64,000 nt of DNA from Brevibacillus_D fluminis_A (GCF_052072235.1 NZ_CM125436.1:1-64000); one strand, 5' to 3'; shown: positions 29,995 to 39,299, counted from the stretch's first letter. The notes: generated by a model from the letters alone, not told the origin. A program made the numbers and translations.

Positions 29995-31218
29995 TTGAGT
30001 TCAAAATTAAAGGTAGCAGTATTAGGCGTAGGTGGCGTAGGACAGGTATGTGCGGATGAATTGGTGAAAAGCGACTATCTGGACAAGCTGGTTTTGGGCG
30101 ATATCGCAACAGGCCCGGCCGAGCTGTTGGCAGATGAGCTGCGTGGTCTTACCAGTGCCACCATTGAGGTATACCAAGTAGATGCGAGCAATACGGATAG
30201 CGTGGCTTCCATTTTACACGATATCGATCTGGTCCTTCATGCGGGATTGCCTGAATTCAATTTCAATGTGATGGAGGCATGCCTGCGCACGAAAACAAGC
30301 TACATTGACATGGCCTCTGTAAGTCCGGCCGGACTGAAGGAGCAGCTCTCTTGGGATCAAAAATTCAAGGATGCCGGCATTCTGGGCATCATGGGACTGG
30401 GCTGCGATCCCGGATTCTCCAATATCGCAGCACGCTATGCGGTGGATCAGATGGACACCGTGGAATCGATTTCGATTCGTGACGGAGACAACTCCGAGGT
30501 TGATTACGACGGTTTTTGCACCTATTTCAGTCCACAGACGGCGATCAGCGAATGCCTGGCAAAGCCGAACTATTGGACCGCCGAACATGGCGAACAATTT
30601 TACCCGACTCCCTTTGCGAATAAAGAGGAGTTCGAATTCCCAGAGCCAATTGGCTGGCTGGACACCTATAACGTAGAGCATGAGGAATCAACTACCCTCG
30701 GTGAAACGATTGGACGAGCGAAAGGTTGCAAATATGTTGACTTTAAGTACGCATTGCACCCTGATTTCGTGAATACTTTGCAGGTACTGAGCTACCTGGG
30801 CCTCGACGACGATGAAAAAATCAACGTCAAGGGCGTTTCCGTGGCACCGCGAGATGTGGTTGTTACCACCATGCCGAAGCCCGCTGACTTGGCTGGTAAA
30901 ATTCATGGATATTCGTGCGTAGGCGCTTTTGTGAAAGGAACCCAGGGCAATCACAAGCTGGAGATGTTCGTTTACACAATGGCGAACCACGACGAAGTGT
31001 TCCAGAAAACAGAATTCCAGGCAACGGTTTGGCAGACAGGGGTTCCGCCTATTGCGGCTGTCGATTTGATTGCGGAAGGGAAATTGACGCTGAAAGGCTG
31101 CATCCCATCCGAGCTGATCGATCCAGTTCCGTTCTTTGAACGTCTCAAGGCGCGCGGAATGGAATGGAACGTTATTACGAAAACGAGTCCACTATTAAAA
31201 ATGGCATCGAATATATAA
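29995..31218 (+). CDS. Saccharopine dehydrogenase-family oxidoreductase
   Basis: A 407-residue NAD(P)-dependent enzyme with the Rossmann motif VAVLGVGGVGQVCADEL at the N-terminus and the family core (DLVLHAGLPEFNFNVMEACL, YIDMAS, GLGCDPGFSNIAARYAVDQM). Members include saccharopine dehydrogenase (lysine metabolism) and carboxynorspermidine synthase (polyamines). The substrate cannot be told from sequence alone. The start is TTG 29995 after TTAGGAGGACG. It stands alone with a terminator after it, possibly co-transcribed with the 27-codon ORF. Confidence 0.82.
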   Translation: MSSKLKVAVLGVGGVGQVCADELVKSDYLDKLVLGDIATGPAELLADELRGLTSATIEVYQVDASNTDSVASILHDIDLVLHAGLPEFNFNVMEACLRTKTSYIDMASVSPAGLKEQLSWDQKFKDAGILGIMGLGCDPGFSNIAARYAVDQMDTVESISIRDGDNSEVDYDGFCTYFSPQTAISECLAKPNYWTAEHGEQFYPTPFANKEEFEFPEPIGWLDTYNVEHEESTTLGETIGRAKGCKYVDFKYALHPDFVNTLQVLSYLGLDDDEKINVKGVSVAPRDVVVTTMPKPADLAGKIHGYSCVGAFVKGTQGNHKLEMFVYTMANHDEVFQKTEFQATVWQTGVPPIAAVDLIAEGKLTLKGCIPSELIDPVPFFERLKARGMEWNVITKTSPLLKMASNI

Positions 31219-31224
31219 GGTTGG

Positions 31225-31257
31225 AAAAAGCGGCTCCTTGTGGGGGCCGCTTTTTAT
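31225..31257 (+). terminator. Terminator after the saccharopine dehydrogenase-like gene
   Basis: AAAAAGCGGC (31225-31234) pairs with GCCGCTTTTT (31246-31255) in a strong stem with flanking A and T runs, so it may work in both directions. Confidence 0.9.
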
Positions 31258-31328
31258 GTGGCAGTTCGTCGCAAATGAAAAACCCTTTTCCTACGAAAAG
31301 GGCTTGTAAGTGTAAGGCTTGGAAAAGG

Positions 31329-31402
31329 CGTCCCCGAGAGGACTCGAACCTCCGACGCATAGTTTAGGAAACTAACGCTCTATCCTGCTGAGCTACGGGG
31401 AC
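31329..31402 (-). tRNA. tRNA-Arg (anticodon CCT)
   Basis: On the minus strand the sequence reads GTCCCCGTAGCTCAGCAGGA with the anticodon stem-loop TTAGTTTCCTAAACTAA-like (anticodon CCT, reading AGG). The T arm is GGAGGTTCGAGTCCTC and the acceptor end CGGGGAC plus discriminator G. CCA is not encoded. The cloverleaf is complete. Confidence 0.95.
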
Positions 31403-31489
31403 AGGGGGCGAAAGCGGCACACATGCTGCTTTCGCTACCTTTTATTATATGTGTCGAATAAAATTTTGGCAAATCAATCCGAGCGTGAA

Positions 31490-31960
31490 TCAGTCGTTAT
31501 CCTCATGGTCATCGGATGCGGCTGTGCTTGCATTTCCCAGTTGGCTGTTGTAAACGATCTTTCCGCCGGTATGGCCCGTTTCAATAATCAGACCGCTGCC
31601 GACAATGGCGAGAAGCAGAACGACCGGCACGAGAACCGAAGACCACTTGCGCAGAAACGGCAAGAGCTTCAACACGAGGATAAGGCCGAAAACAACAAGC
31701 GAGGCAAGTGCCCATGTTTCGTGAGGCGAGACGAAATCTTCCAGATTGCCGTTAAAGTGACGTTCAACAAAATGCTCGGCACCGTCGCCGGTCAGATAGG
31801 AAGCGATACCTCCCAGAAAACCAACGAGGAAAAGATAGGTCGCCGCCGTATCAAACGGCTGTTTTTTCTTCAAGGCAATCAGTTGAAAAACCGTACCGAT
31901 CAAGAATAAGGCAATAGGGAAGTGCACCAAAAACGGGTGAATGGGCATTTCCGTAAGCAT
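31490..31960 (-). CDS. DUF2231 integral membrane protein
   Basis: A 156-residue membrane protein with about four hydrophobic helices (residues 9-27, 40-58, 84-103, 109-128) and an Asp/Glu-rich tail. The start MPIHPFLVHFPIALFLIG is the DUF2231 signature, in which the histidines before the first helix are conserved in the family. Function is unknown; some relatives are associated with cytochromes or redox proteins. ATG 31960 follows AAGGAGC. The tRNA-Arg lies downstream on the same strand. Confidence 0.8.
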   Translation of the reverse strand: MLTEMPIHPFLVHFPIALFLIGTVFQLIALKKKQPFDTAATYLFLVGFLGGIASYLTGDGAEHFVERHFNGNLEDFVSPHETWALASLVVFGLILVLKLLPFLRKWSSVLVPVVLLLAIVGSGLIIETGHTGGKIVYNSQLGNASTAASDDHEDND

Positions 31961-32051
31961 GACAAATCAGCTCCTTTTTTCCAAGTATTTGTACAAGTCC
32001 ATCGTAAAGCGCGAACCTGAAAATTACATGAAAAAGAGAAGGTGTGGACAA

Positions 32052-32411
32052 TTATTCCATTTTCGGGGCAAATCGGCCTTGCAGGAGTGACTCGAGCAAT
32101 TCGTCCATGCTCATGGAAAGCGTGAAATGCAGTTCCTCGACTTCTGCCCGAAACTTGTCCGTTTCGAAATTATATACTAACCGTCCAGTAGGTTGAAGCT
32201 CGTAAATTACGGTATGTTGTGACAGCTGGAGGGAAATTCGGCGGATATCGCGCAGCGAACAATAAAGCTCTCCCCAGATCGGCAGGTAAGGTTTGAGGCG
32301 GTGTTGGAGAAGACGTTCCTTCAGTTGGCCGGTAGCTAGCTGTAAAAGGTGTTTTTCAAGATTATTCACGTTTCTCACCATTGGTAGTGTTTGCTTTATT
32401 GTATCACCCAT
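32052..32411 (-). CDS. Hypothetical protein
   Basis: Up to 119 residues, soluble, with no family that I recognise. The core reads LEKHLLQLATGQLKERLLQH and LPIWGELYCSLRDIRRISLQ. The start is uncertain. The ATG at 32411 has no ribosome binding site, while a GTG at 32369 (MNNLEKHLLQ) is preceded by GGTGAG and may be the real start. It is divergent from the YitT-family gene and lies 90 nt from the DUF2231 gene on the same strand. Confidence 0.55.
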   Translation of the reverse strand: MGDTIKQTLPMVRNVNNLEKHLLQLATGQLKERLLQHRLKPYLPIWGELYCSLRDIRRISLQLSQHTVIYELQPTGRLVYNFETDKFRAEVEELHFTLSMSMDELLESLLQGRFAPKME

Positions 32412-32531
32412 ATATATAGACTAACAGGGGGAAAGTTCTGATTTTGCAAAAACTGTTTCATACAAGAGCATGTGAACGGAAATAATGTTACAATTATATA
32501 TACAAGTCTGAATAACTTTCGGGAGGGAATA

Positions 32532-33413
32532 ATGACAGAAGCAACAATCAAAACCACTCACCAAAAGGCGTCATTCACAAAAATCACGAGGCGGATGATT
32601 TTTATCCTGATCGGAGCCGCTCTCGTGTCAATCGGACTGGAAATATTTCTGGTTCCCAATCGTATTATTGATGGAGGGGTTGTCGGGATCTCCATTCTCC
32701 TGTCTCATGTGACCGGTTGGTCTTTGGGATTATTTTTGTTTCTGCTGAACTTGCCGTTTCTCATCATAGGATACAAACAAATTGGCAAAACATTCGCACT
32801 TTCCACTTTGTTCGGGGTAATCGTGATGTCGGTCGGAACGACGTTGCTGCACCCCGTACATAGTCTAACGGATGACCCGCTGCTTGCTGCGGTGTTCGGC
32901 GGCATTATTTTGGGCGTCGGCGTCGGAATGGTCATTCGGAACGGCGGCTCACTCGACGGCACGGAAATCGTGGCTATTTTGATCAACAAAAAAGTTCCGT
33001 TTTCCGTGGGCGAAATTGTCATGGGCTTTAATATCTTTATCTTATCGAGTGCGGGCTTTGTGTTCGAATGGGACCACGCCATGTATTCGCTGATTGCGTA
33101 TTACATTGCCTTCAAAATGATTGACCTGACGATCGAAGGTTTCCAGGAGTCCAAATCGGTCTGGATTATCAGCGAACAGTTCCGCGATATCGGGGATGCT
33201 CTTTTGGCGCGGCTGGGACGCGGAGTGACGTATTTGACCGGAGAAGGCGGCTATAGCGGTGACGACAAAAAGGTGATTTTTTGCGTAATCACTCGTCTGG
33301 AGGAAGCGAAGCTGAAGTCGATCGTGGAAGAAATCGATCCTGCTGCGTTTCTGGCGATCGGCAATATTCACGACGTCCGAGGCGGTCGCTTCAAGAAAAA
33401 GGACATTCACTAA
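32532..33413 (+). CDS. YitT family membrane protein
   Basis: A 293-residue protein with an N-terminal membrane part of about five to six helices (residues 22-200) and a C-terminal DUF2179 cytoplasmic domain (KKVIFCVITRLEEAKLKSIV to IGNIHDVRGGRFKKK). Family hallmarks are GLEIFLVPNRIIDGGVVGIS and NGGSLDGTEIVAILI. The family has no settled function; transport has been proposed. A longer frame begins at 32472, but ATG 32532 directly follows GGGAGGG and is preferred. The molybdoenzyme gene starts 30 nt later. Confidence 0.9.
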   Translation: MTEATIKTTHQKASFTKITRRMIFILIGAALVSIGLEIFLVPNRIIDGGVVGISILLSHVTGWSLGLFLFLLNLPFLIIGYKQIGKTFALSTLFGVIVMSVGTTLLHPVHSLTDDPLLAAVFGGIILGVGVGMVIRNGGSLDGTEIVAILINKKVPFSVGEIVMGFNIFILSSAGFVFEWDHAMYSLIAYYIAFKMIDLTIEGFQESKSVWIISEQFRDIGDALLARLGRGVTYLTGEGGYSGDDKKVIFCVITRLEEAKLKSIVEEIDPAAFLAIGNIHDVRGGRFKKKDIH

Positions 33414-33443
33414 CGAAAAATTGGCGAGAAGGAAGGGGAGCTT

Positions 33444-35795
33444 ATGGGGAAAACAGTGCATTCCGGTCCGACCAAACTGCCTCGCATACCAGATCCGTCA
33501 TTGTGGGTGAGCCCACTGCCATTTGGAGTAGGAAAGGTCAAACCGCATCACGCGCTTGACACCATGAAAGCGGTTTGGGAAAACCGGGATAATTTGCCGT
33601 ATGCGTACCGGATTTTGACCCAAGGTGTTTGCGATGGCTGCGCGTTAGGCGTATCAGGCTTGCGCGATCAAACACTGGACGGTCCCCATTTATGCAGCAC
33701 CCGCCTTAATGTCCTTCGCCTCAATACCATGCCTCCGATCAAACCAGACCTTTTACATAGCGAAATAACAGAGCTTTGCAAGTTGAGCAGCGCCGATTTG
33801 CGCAAGCTCGGGCGCATCCCGTACCCGCTGATCCGGCGGAAGGGGGAAACCCGTTTTAGCCGGTTATCCTGGGACGATGCGCTGGATGCCGTCGCAGGCA
33901 AAATCAGGCGGGTATCGCCCAAGCAATTGGCTTTTTACATGACTGCGCGGGGAATCACGAATGAATCGTATTATGTTGCCGCAAAAGTAGCCCGTTTTCT
34001 CGGGACCAACCATATCGACAATGCCTCGCGCATTTGCCATTCGCCCTCGAAAACGGCCTTGAAGCGTTCGCTGGGAATTGCTGCATCGAGCTGCAGCTAT
34101 AGCGACTGGATCGGCACGGATGTGCTGGTGTTCTGGGGGAGCGTTGCCGCAAACAACCAGCCGGTCTCGACCAAGTATATGTATGCCGCCAAGCGAAAAG
34201 GAACGAAAGTCATCTGCATCAATCCGTATCATGAGCCCTCGATGGACTCCTACTGGATCCCCTCAATCCCCGAATCAGCTTTGTTTGGCACCAAATTGAC
34301 CGATGATTTTTACCAGGTAAACATAGGCGGAGACATCGCATTTATGAACGGCGTCATGAAGCATTGGTTCGAGATGGAGGAAAAGCAGCGCGGGAGTGCG
34401 GTGAACCATGCGTTTGTAGAGGAGCATGTCAAAGGGTATGAAGAGCTGCAAAAGCATGTGAAGCAGCAGGACTGGGCTGCGCTCGAAAAATCCTCGGGCA
34501 TTTCGCAGGCACGGATGCGCGAGTTCGCAGAGCTGCTGGCAAAAGCCAAGTCCGCCGTGTTTGTCTGGAGCATGGGCCTGACCCAGCATCGCTTTGGGAC
34601 AGACAACATCTCGCAGGTGGCCAATCTCGCGCTGCTGCGCGGTTTTCTTGGGCGCCAAAACTGCGGATTGATGCCGATCCGCGGCCATTCCGGCGTGCAG
34701 GGGGCAGGGGAGATGGGAGCAGACCCGTTCAGCTTGCCGGGTGGGGACTGCAAAGAGAAAGACATCCGCAGGCTGGAGAAGCTTTGGGGCTTTTCGCTGC
34801 CGAGATGGCAGGGCGACATCGTCGGCGTCACGCTGGAGAATGCGCTGCTGCCCGATGATCATGAACGGCGATGCAAAGTGTTCTACACGTCCGGCGGCAA
34901 TTTTTTGGAGACGATGCCTGACCCTGACCATGTGCGGCAATGTCTTGAACAAATCGAGCTGCGCGTTCACCAGGACATCATGTTGAACACCTCGACATTG
35001 GTCGATGCCAAAGAGGCGGTCATCGTGCTTCCGGCAATGACCCGCTACGAACAACCGGGTGGCGGGACGTCCACGTCAACCGAGCGAATGGTCTACTTTT
35101 CACCCGAGATCGAGGGGCCACGGATCGCGGAAGCGCGGGCAGAATGGCAAATTTTCGTTGACCTTGCCGCCCGGGTCAAACCCGAGCAGAAGCACCGGAT
35201 CTGGTTTGACGATGCGAGCCAAATACGTGAGGAGATCGCCAAGGCAGCACCTGCCTATGACGGGATTCAGCATTTGAAAAACAGAGGCGATTTTTTTCAG
35301 TGGGGCAACGCCTATTTATGCGAGGACGGGGTATGTCCCACACCTGATGGAAAAGGGCAGCTGCTCGCTATCGCATTGCCGGAGTTCCGCAAAGCGGAAG
35401 GGCAATTTTTTGTGACGACAAGGCGAGGCAAGCAGTTTAATTCCATGGTATATGGCAGCAAAGATCCGTTCAACGAAGCGGAGCGGACGCATGTGCTGAT
35501 GCACCCGAGGGATGCATCCAAATTGATGATCGCAGAAGGCGATGCCATCATCGTGTACAATCAGCACGGCACGTTTTATGGAAAAGCCAAATATGCGGAT
35601 GTGCTCGCGGGCAACATACAATTGTACTGGCCGGAGGGCAATTGCCTGATGCCCAAGGGTGTTTTTGAAAAGCATGCTGGCATTCCGTCCTACAACACTT
35701 CGGCGATTGTGGAGAAGGCCGAGACGTTTTATGCTCAAAAGGATCGGAAGTATAAAGAAAAGCGGATCGAGGAGCTTGAGCTGGACATCGGATGA
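33444..35795 (+). CDS. FdhF/YdeP-family molybdopterin oxidoreductase
   Basis: A 783-residue molybdopterin enzyme related to formate dehydrogenase alpha chains. The N-terminal cluster region has cysteines in QGVCDGCALGV and, further on, HLCSTRL, fewer than the four ligands of a standard [4Fe-4S] site. The active-site cysteine lies in RICHSPSKTAL. Cofactor-binding parts include FWGSVAANNQP, PIRGHSGVQGAGEMGADPF and FYTSGGNFLETMPDP. The C-terminal domain has MHPRDASKLMIAEGDAIIV. Relatives such as YdeP are linked to acid resistance in E. coli, but the substrate is unknown. No partner subunit or cofactor gene is nearby. An HD phosphohydrolase follows after 34 nt. Confidence 0.88.
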   Translation: MGKTVHSGPTKLPRIPDPSLWVSPLPFGVGKVKPHHALDTMKAVWENRDNLPYAYRILTQGVCDGCALGVSGLRDQTLDGPHLCSTRLNVLRLNTMPPIKPDLLHSEITELCKLSSADLRKLGRIPYPLIRRKGETRFSRLSWDDALDAVAGKIRRVSPKQLAFYMTARGITNESYYVAAKVARFLGTNHIDNASRICHSPSKTALKRSLGIAASSCSYSDWIGTDVLVFWGSVAANNQPVSTKYMYAAKRKGTKVICINPYHEPSMDSYWIPSIPESALFGTKLTDDFYQVNIGGDIAFMNGVMKHWFEMEEKQRGSAVNHAFVEEHVKGYEELQKHVKQQDWAALEKSSGISQARMREFAELLAKAKSAVFVWSMGLTQHRFGTDNISQVANLALLRGFLGRQNCGLMPIRGHSGVQGAGEMGADPFSLPGGDCKEKDIRRLEKLWGFSLPRWQGDIVGVTLENALLPDDHERRCKVFYTSGGNFLETMPDPDHVRQCLEQIELRVHQDIMLNTSTLVDAKEAVIVLPAMTRYEQPGGGTSTSTERMVYFSPEIEGPRIAEARAEWQIFVDLAARVKPEQKHRIWFDDASQIREEIAKAAPAYDGIQHLKNRGDFFQWGNAYLCEDGVCPTPDGKGQLLAIALPEFRKAEGQFFVTTRRGKQFNSMVYGSKDPFNEAERTHVLMHPRDASKLMIAEGDAIIVYNQHGTFYGKAKYADVLAGNIQLYWPEGNCLMPKGVFEKHAGIPSYNTSAIVEKAETFYAQKDRKYKEKRIEELELDIG

Positions 35796-35829
35796 GCCTA
35801 TTGTTTACAGAAGGAAGCGTGAATAAGAG

Positions 35830-36420
35830 ATGGAGCGATTGAAGCAACAAATCGACTTTTTGATTGAAATCGACAAACTGAAGCATGTGTTTCGACAGAC
35901 CGTTCTCATTGATGGCTCGCGGCAGGAGAACGATGCGGAGCATTCCTGGCACCTCGCCATGCTCGCGATGATTTTGCATGAGCATGCCAACGAACCTGGC
36001 CTTGATCTGCTCAAAATGATCAAAATGGTATTGATCCACGATTTGGTCGAGATCGATGCAGGCGATACCTTCATTTACGACGAGAAGGGAAACCTTGATA
36101 AAGCGGAGCGGGAGCAGGCGGCGGCCGATCGGATTTTTGCGATATTGCCTGCTGACCAGGCTTCCGAGCTGCGCGCATTATGGGATGAATTCGAGCAACG
36201 GGAAACGCCTGAAGCGCGGTTTGCAGCCGTCATCGATCGCCTGCAGCCGCTCATTCACAATTATGTAACAGAGGGCACCTCATGGAAAAAGAACAATGTG
36301 ACCGCTGACAAAGTGATCGCCCGCAATCGATTTATCCGCGATGTATCGGAACCGCTGGGCATGTACGTGGAAGAATTGATTGCTGATTCAATCCAAAAAG
36401 GTTATTTACGCTCTTGCTAA
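35830..36420 (+). CDS. HD-domain phosphohydrolase (YfbR/HDDC2-like)
   Basis: A 196-residue HD-superfamily protein. The metal motif is complete: His in DAEHSWHLAMLAM, the HD pair in KMVLIHDLVEIDAGD, and the final Asp in FAAVIDRLQPLIHNY. Proteins of this type (YfbR, HDDC2) are 5'-deoxynucleotidases. The specificity here is inferred only from family. ATG 35830 follows GAAGGAAG. It probably shares a transcript with the molybdoenzyme gene. Its last codons lie in a terminator hairpin. Confidence 0.85.
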   Translation: MERLKQQIDFLIEIDKLKHVFRQTVLIDGSRQENDAEHSWHLAMLAMILHEHANEPGLDLLKMIKMVLIHDLVEIDAGDTFIYDEKGNLDKAEREQAAADRIFAILPADQASELRALWDEFEQRETPEARFAAVIDRLQPLIHNYVTEGTSWKKNNVTADKVIARNRFIRDVSEPLGMYVEELIADSIQKGYLRSC

Positions 36421-36441
36421 ACGGCAAGGGCGTTTGCTCTT
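36408..36441 (+). terminator. Terminator overlapping the HD gene stop
   Basis: ACGCTCTTGC (36408-36417) pairs with GCAAGGGCGT (36424-36433), then TTTGCTCTTTT. The stop codon TAA lies in the loop. Confidence 0.75.
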
Positions 36442-36507
36442 TTCTGTGCCAAAAAATGATATAATAAGCTAAGCTCGATTTCATACTTGCTAGAAAGGGG
36501 ATGTGCG

Positions 36508-37977
36508 ATGATCCAGCTTGTCCGCAATACGTTAACGAACAAAAACGGCTTTATGATTTTTATCCTGTGGAATCATCTGGCGATAGCCGCCTTGCTATCG
36601 TTTTTTCTCCCTGAGGTTTCATTTTGGAAGATTTCTTCCGTAGGGCTGGTTATCACGCTTGCTGTATCCCCGTACTACTTTATCCATAAACAAAGTAAAC
36701 TGATTCGGTATTTGGTGGCCATTGGCTTGATCCATTATGCGATCGCCTTTGACTTGATTACCGAACAGACGGAAGTGAAATATCATATCTTCATCATTCT
36801 CGGCTTGCTTGCCGCTTATCTCGATTGGAAGCTGGTCACCGCTTCCACCGTCGTTTTCTTCGCGGCCATTACAGGCGGATTCTTTTCCGGCTATATTGAT
36901 GTATTCGATACGCATGCGATTGCGAATTATTTGCTGGAAGCCGTTTCTCTTGTTTTGATGAATATCGGCCTCACCTATTTGTGCTTGTCGGGACAAGCTT
37001 CCTTGAAGCAGGCGGAAGGGGCACGGCAGATCGCGGAGGAAAACGGCCAGCGATTGAGCAAGCTGTTTGAAGAGGTCGCGCAGGTGACCGAAAAGCTGGA
37101 TCGTGCGTCCGGCCATGTGAATGGTGCGGCTGGCAAGACCCGTCAGTACACCGATGAGATGATGACGGCATTCCGCGAGGTGTCGACCGGCATGGAGTCG
37201 CAAGCGGTGTCGACCAACAAAATTGAGCTTGATATTCAGTCTATCGACCGCGAGATTACGGAGGTCAATCATCGGGCAAATCAAATGAAAGAATCGTCGG
37301 AAGAAAACAACCGCGTCCTGATCACAGGCATTACGATGATGGAGCAGCTTTCCGAGCAGATGAACCAGATTGTAAGAACCGTGCGCACCGCATCGGAAAC
37401 GATCTATGAATTGAATACAAGCGCCGAAAAAGTCGAGCAAATCATTGGCGCCATCAACCAAATCGCGGCCCAAACCAATTTGCTCGCGCTGAATGCGGCG
37501 ATTGAATCCGCAAGAGCGGGCGAGCATGGCAGAGGCTTTGCGGTGGTAGCGGACGAAGTGCGCAAGCTGGCTGAACAGAGCGCGCAGGCGACGCAGGAAG
37601 TGGCCGAAATTCTGGGCGGCCTTCGCGAAAAAAGCGAAAATGCCGTTCGGCAGACGAAGGAAGGCGAGTCGTCCGTTGTCAAAGGACAGCAATTCGCGAC
37701 GCAGACGGTGCAATCGATGGCCCAGGTAAAAGAAGGGATGGAAAGCTTCCGTCACGCCGTCGAGAAGGTGTTGAGCAGCATGCATGCAGTGCAGCGACGT
37801 TCAGGTGAAGTCGCAGCGGAAATGTCCAACATCACGGCCATCACCGAACAATCGGTCGCCAGCATGCAGGAGCTTTTCGCCAATGCGGAGGAGCAGCGAG
37901 CACAGGTGAAAGAGATCGCGGAGGAAATCCAGCGATTGAACCAGTTGTCGAACACATTGAAGAAAACGTTGGAATAG
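36508..37977 (+). CDS. Methyl-accepting chemotaxis protein with membrane-embedded sensor
   Basis: A 489-residue chemoreceptor. Residues 1-175 are about six hydrophobic helices with very short loops (MIFILWNHLAIAALLSFFL, VGLVITLAVSPYYF, AVSLVLMNIGLTYLCL). No large outer ligand domain and no clear HAMP is seen. The cytoplasmic signalling hairpin holds the conserved tip IAAQTNLLALNAAIESARAG with GRGFAVVADEVRKLAEQSA. It would pass signals to CheA, perhaps from membrane state or an intramembrane ligand (inference). ATG 36508 follows GAAAGGGGA and is preferred to the TTG at 36487. A terminator follows. Confidence 0.92.
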   Translation: MIQLVRNTLTNKNGFMIFILWNHLAIAALLSFFLPEVSFWKISSVGLVITLAVSPYYFIHKQSKLIRYLVAIGLIHYAIAFDLITEQTEVKYHIFIILGLLAAYLDWKLVTASTVVFFAAITGGFFSGYIDVFDTHAIANYLLEAVSLVLMNIGLTYLCLSGQASLKQAEGARQIAEENGQRLSKLFEEVAQVTEKLDRASGHVNGAAGKTRQYTDEMMTAFREVSTGMESQAVSTNKIELDIQSIDREITEVNHRANQMKESSEENNRVLITGITMMEQLSEQMNQIVRTVRTASETIYELNTSAEKVEQIIGAINQIAAQTNLLALNAAIESARAGEHGRGFAVVADEVRKLAEQSAQATQEVAEILGGLREKSENAVRQTKEGESSVVKGQQFATQTVQSMAQVKEGMESFRHAVEKVLSSMHAVQRRSGEVAAEMSNITAITEQSVASMQELFANAEEQRAQVKEIAEEIQRLNQLSNTLKKTLE

Positions 37978-37994
37978 GAACTGCAAAAGAGATG

Positions 37995-38021
37995 GACGGC
38001 TCTCTGATTGAGCCGTCTTTT
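37995..38021 (+). terminator. Terminator after the chemoreceptor gene
   Basis: GACGGCTC (37995-38002) pairs perfectly with GAGCCGTC (38010-38017), followed by TTTTCC. Confidence 0.85.
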
Positions 38022-38103
38022 CCTGTCCAAAGGCGGCAGCACCATGTTTTTACGCAACAGCAATAGCGGGTACAATGGTCATAGGTGGAAAGGGGAGCAG
38101 AGC

Positions 38104-38577
38104 GTGAGTACAGAAGCACAAAAGCATGAACGGTTCATGCAAGCGGCGATTGAAGAGGCAAAAAAAGCAGCACGGATAGGAGAAGTACCCATCGGTGCTG
38201 TTATCGTGCGCAATGATGAAATCATCGGCAGCGGCTATAATCTCAGGGAAACGAAAAAAGATCCGACACTTCATGCGGAAATGATCGCGATTCGCGAAGC
38301 GAGCGAGCGCCTTGGCGGATGGCGCCTGCTCGGCTGCACGTTGTATGTGACATTGGAGCCATGCCCGATGTGTGCAGGAGCCATCGTTCAATCCCGCATC
38401 GAGCAGGTTGTGTTTGGCGCGCCTGATCCGAAGGCAGGGTGCACCGGGACGCTGATGAATCTGCTGGACGAGCCCCGGTTTAACCATCAGGTTCCGGTCA
38501 TAAGCGGCACTTTGCAAGAGGAGTGTGCGGCATTGCTGAAAGATTTTTTCCGCGCGTTGCGCGCGCGACGCGGCTAG
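38104..38577 (+). CDS. tadA: tRNA-specific adenosine deaminase
   Basis: Converts the wobble adenosine of tRNA-Arg(ACG) to inosine. The 157-residue product carries the zinc site: LHAEMIAIREA with the catalytic glutamate and EPCPMCAGAI with two cysteines. Start GTG 38104 follows GGGGAG at 6 nt. The frame is open further upstream from 38008, but that start would place a leader with no family resemblance. It ends in a 4-nt overlap with the convergent pseudouridine synthase gene. In B. subtilis tadA precedes the SRP RNA and dnaX; here about 7 kb is inserted between them. Confidence 0.95.
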   Translation: MSTEAQKHERFMQAAIEEAKKAARIGEVPIGAVIVRNDEIIGSGYNLRETKKDPTLHAEMIAIREASERLGGWRLLGCTLYVTLEPCPMCAGAIVQSRIEQVVFGAPDPKAGCTGTLMNLLDEPRFNHQVPVISGTLQEECAALLKDFFRALRARRG

Positions 38578-39299
38578 TCCTTGTTGGGTCCGCGCAAATT
38601 TTCCAGCTCGGTTTCCGTCAACTCGCGGTATTCGCCGGGGGCAAGGGATTCGTCGAGGATCAGCGTGCCCATGCGCAGCCGTTTCAAATACGTCACGGTC
38701 AGTCCGAACGCAGCGAACATGCGCTTCACTTGATGGAATTTTCCTTCCATGATCGTGACTTTTGTCTCCGATTGGTGTTCGTCAGCGGACAAAATCTCCA
38801 GCTTGGCCGGAAGCGTCGTGAAATCTTCCAGCTCAACACCTTTGGCGAAGCCGGCGACGTGTTCGTCGGTTACGCGGCCATCAACGCGTGCGAAGTATTC
38901 TTTATCGACCTTTTTCTTCGGCGATGTCAGGTTGTGCGAGAGCTGGCCGTCATTGGTCAAAAGCAGCAGCCCTTCGGTATCGATGTCCAATCGGCCGACA
39001 GGATGCACCTTCACGGCCCATTCGGTCGGCAACAGGTCTACGACAGTCTCGTGGCGAGAATCCTCCGTAGCGGAGATGACCCCTGGAGGTTTGTTCATCA
39101 TGACATAGATCCACCGTTTGAAGGAGAGGACATGTCCGTCCAGCTTGATGACTTGCGTATCGGGAATAATATGCATCCCGGGGTCTGTCGCGACAACATC
39201 GTCGACGGTGATCAACTGTTGCTTGACCAGCTGTTTCACTTCCTTGCGTGTGCCGACCCCCATATTGGCGATGACTTTATCAAGACGTTCACGTTTCAT
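38574..39299 (-). CDS. RsuA/RluB-family pseudouridine synthase
   Basis: A 241-residue RNA pseudouridine synthase. The N-terminal S4 domain (residues 1-60: RLDKVIANMGVGTRKEVKQL) binds RNA. The catalytic aspartate is in VGRLDIDTEGLLLLTNDG, and the core continues with KEYFARVDG and GKFHQVKRMFAAFGLTV. It belongs to the 16S/23S small-substrate branch; B. subtilis YtzG is the likely relative. The exact rRNA or tRNA position modified is not certain. It converges on tadA and overlaps it by 4 nt, so their 3' ends form an antisense pair. Confidence 0.92.
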   Translation of the reverse strand: MKRERLDKVIANMGVGTRKEVKQLVKQQLITVDDVVATDPGMHIIPDTQVIKLDGHVLSFKRWIYVMMNKPPGVISATEDSRHETVVDLLPTEWAVKVHPVGRLDIDTEGLLLLTNDGQLSHNLTSPKKKVDKEYFARVDGRVTDEHVAGFAKGVELEDFTTLPAKLEILSADEHQSETKVTIMEGKFHQVKRMFAAFGLTVTYLKRLRMGTLILDESLAPGEYRELTETELENLRGPNKD

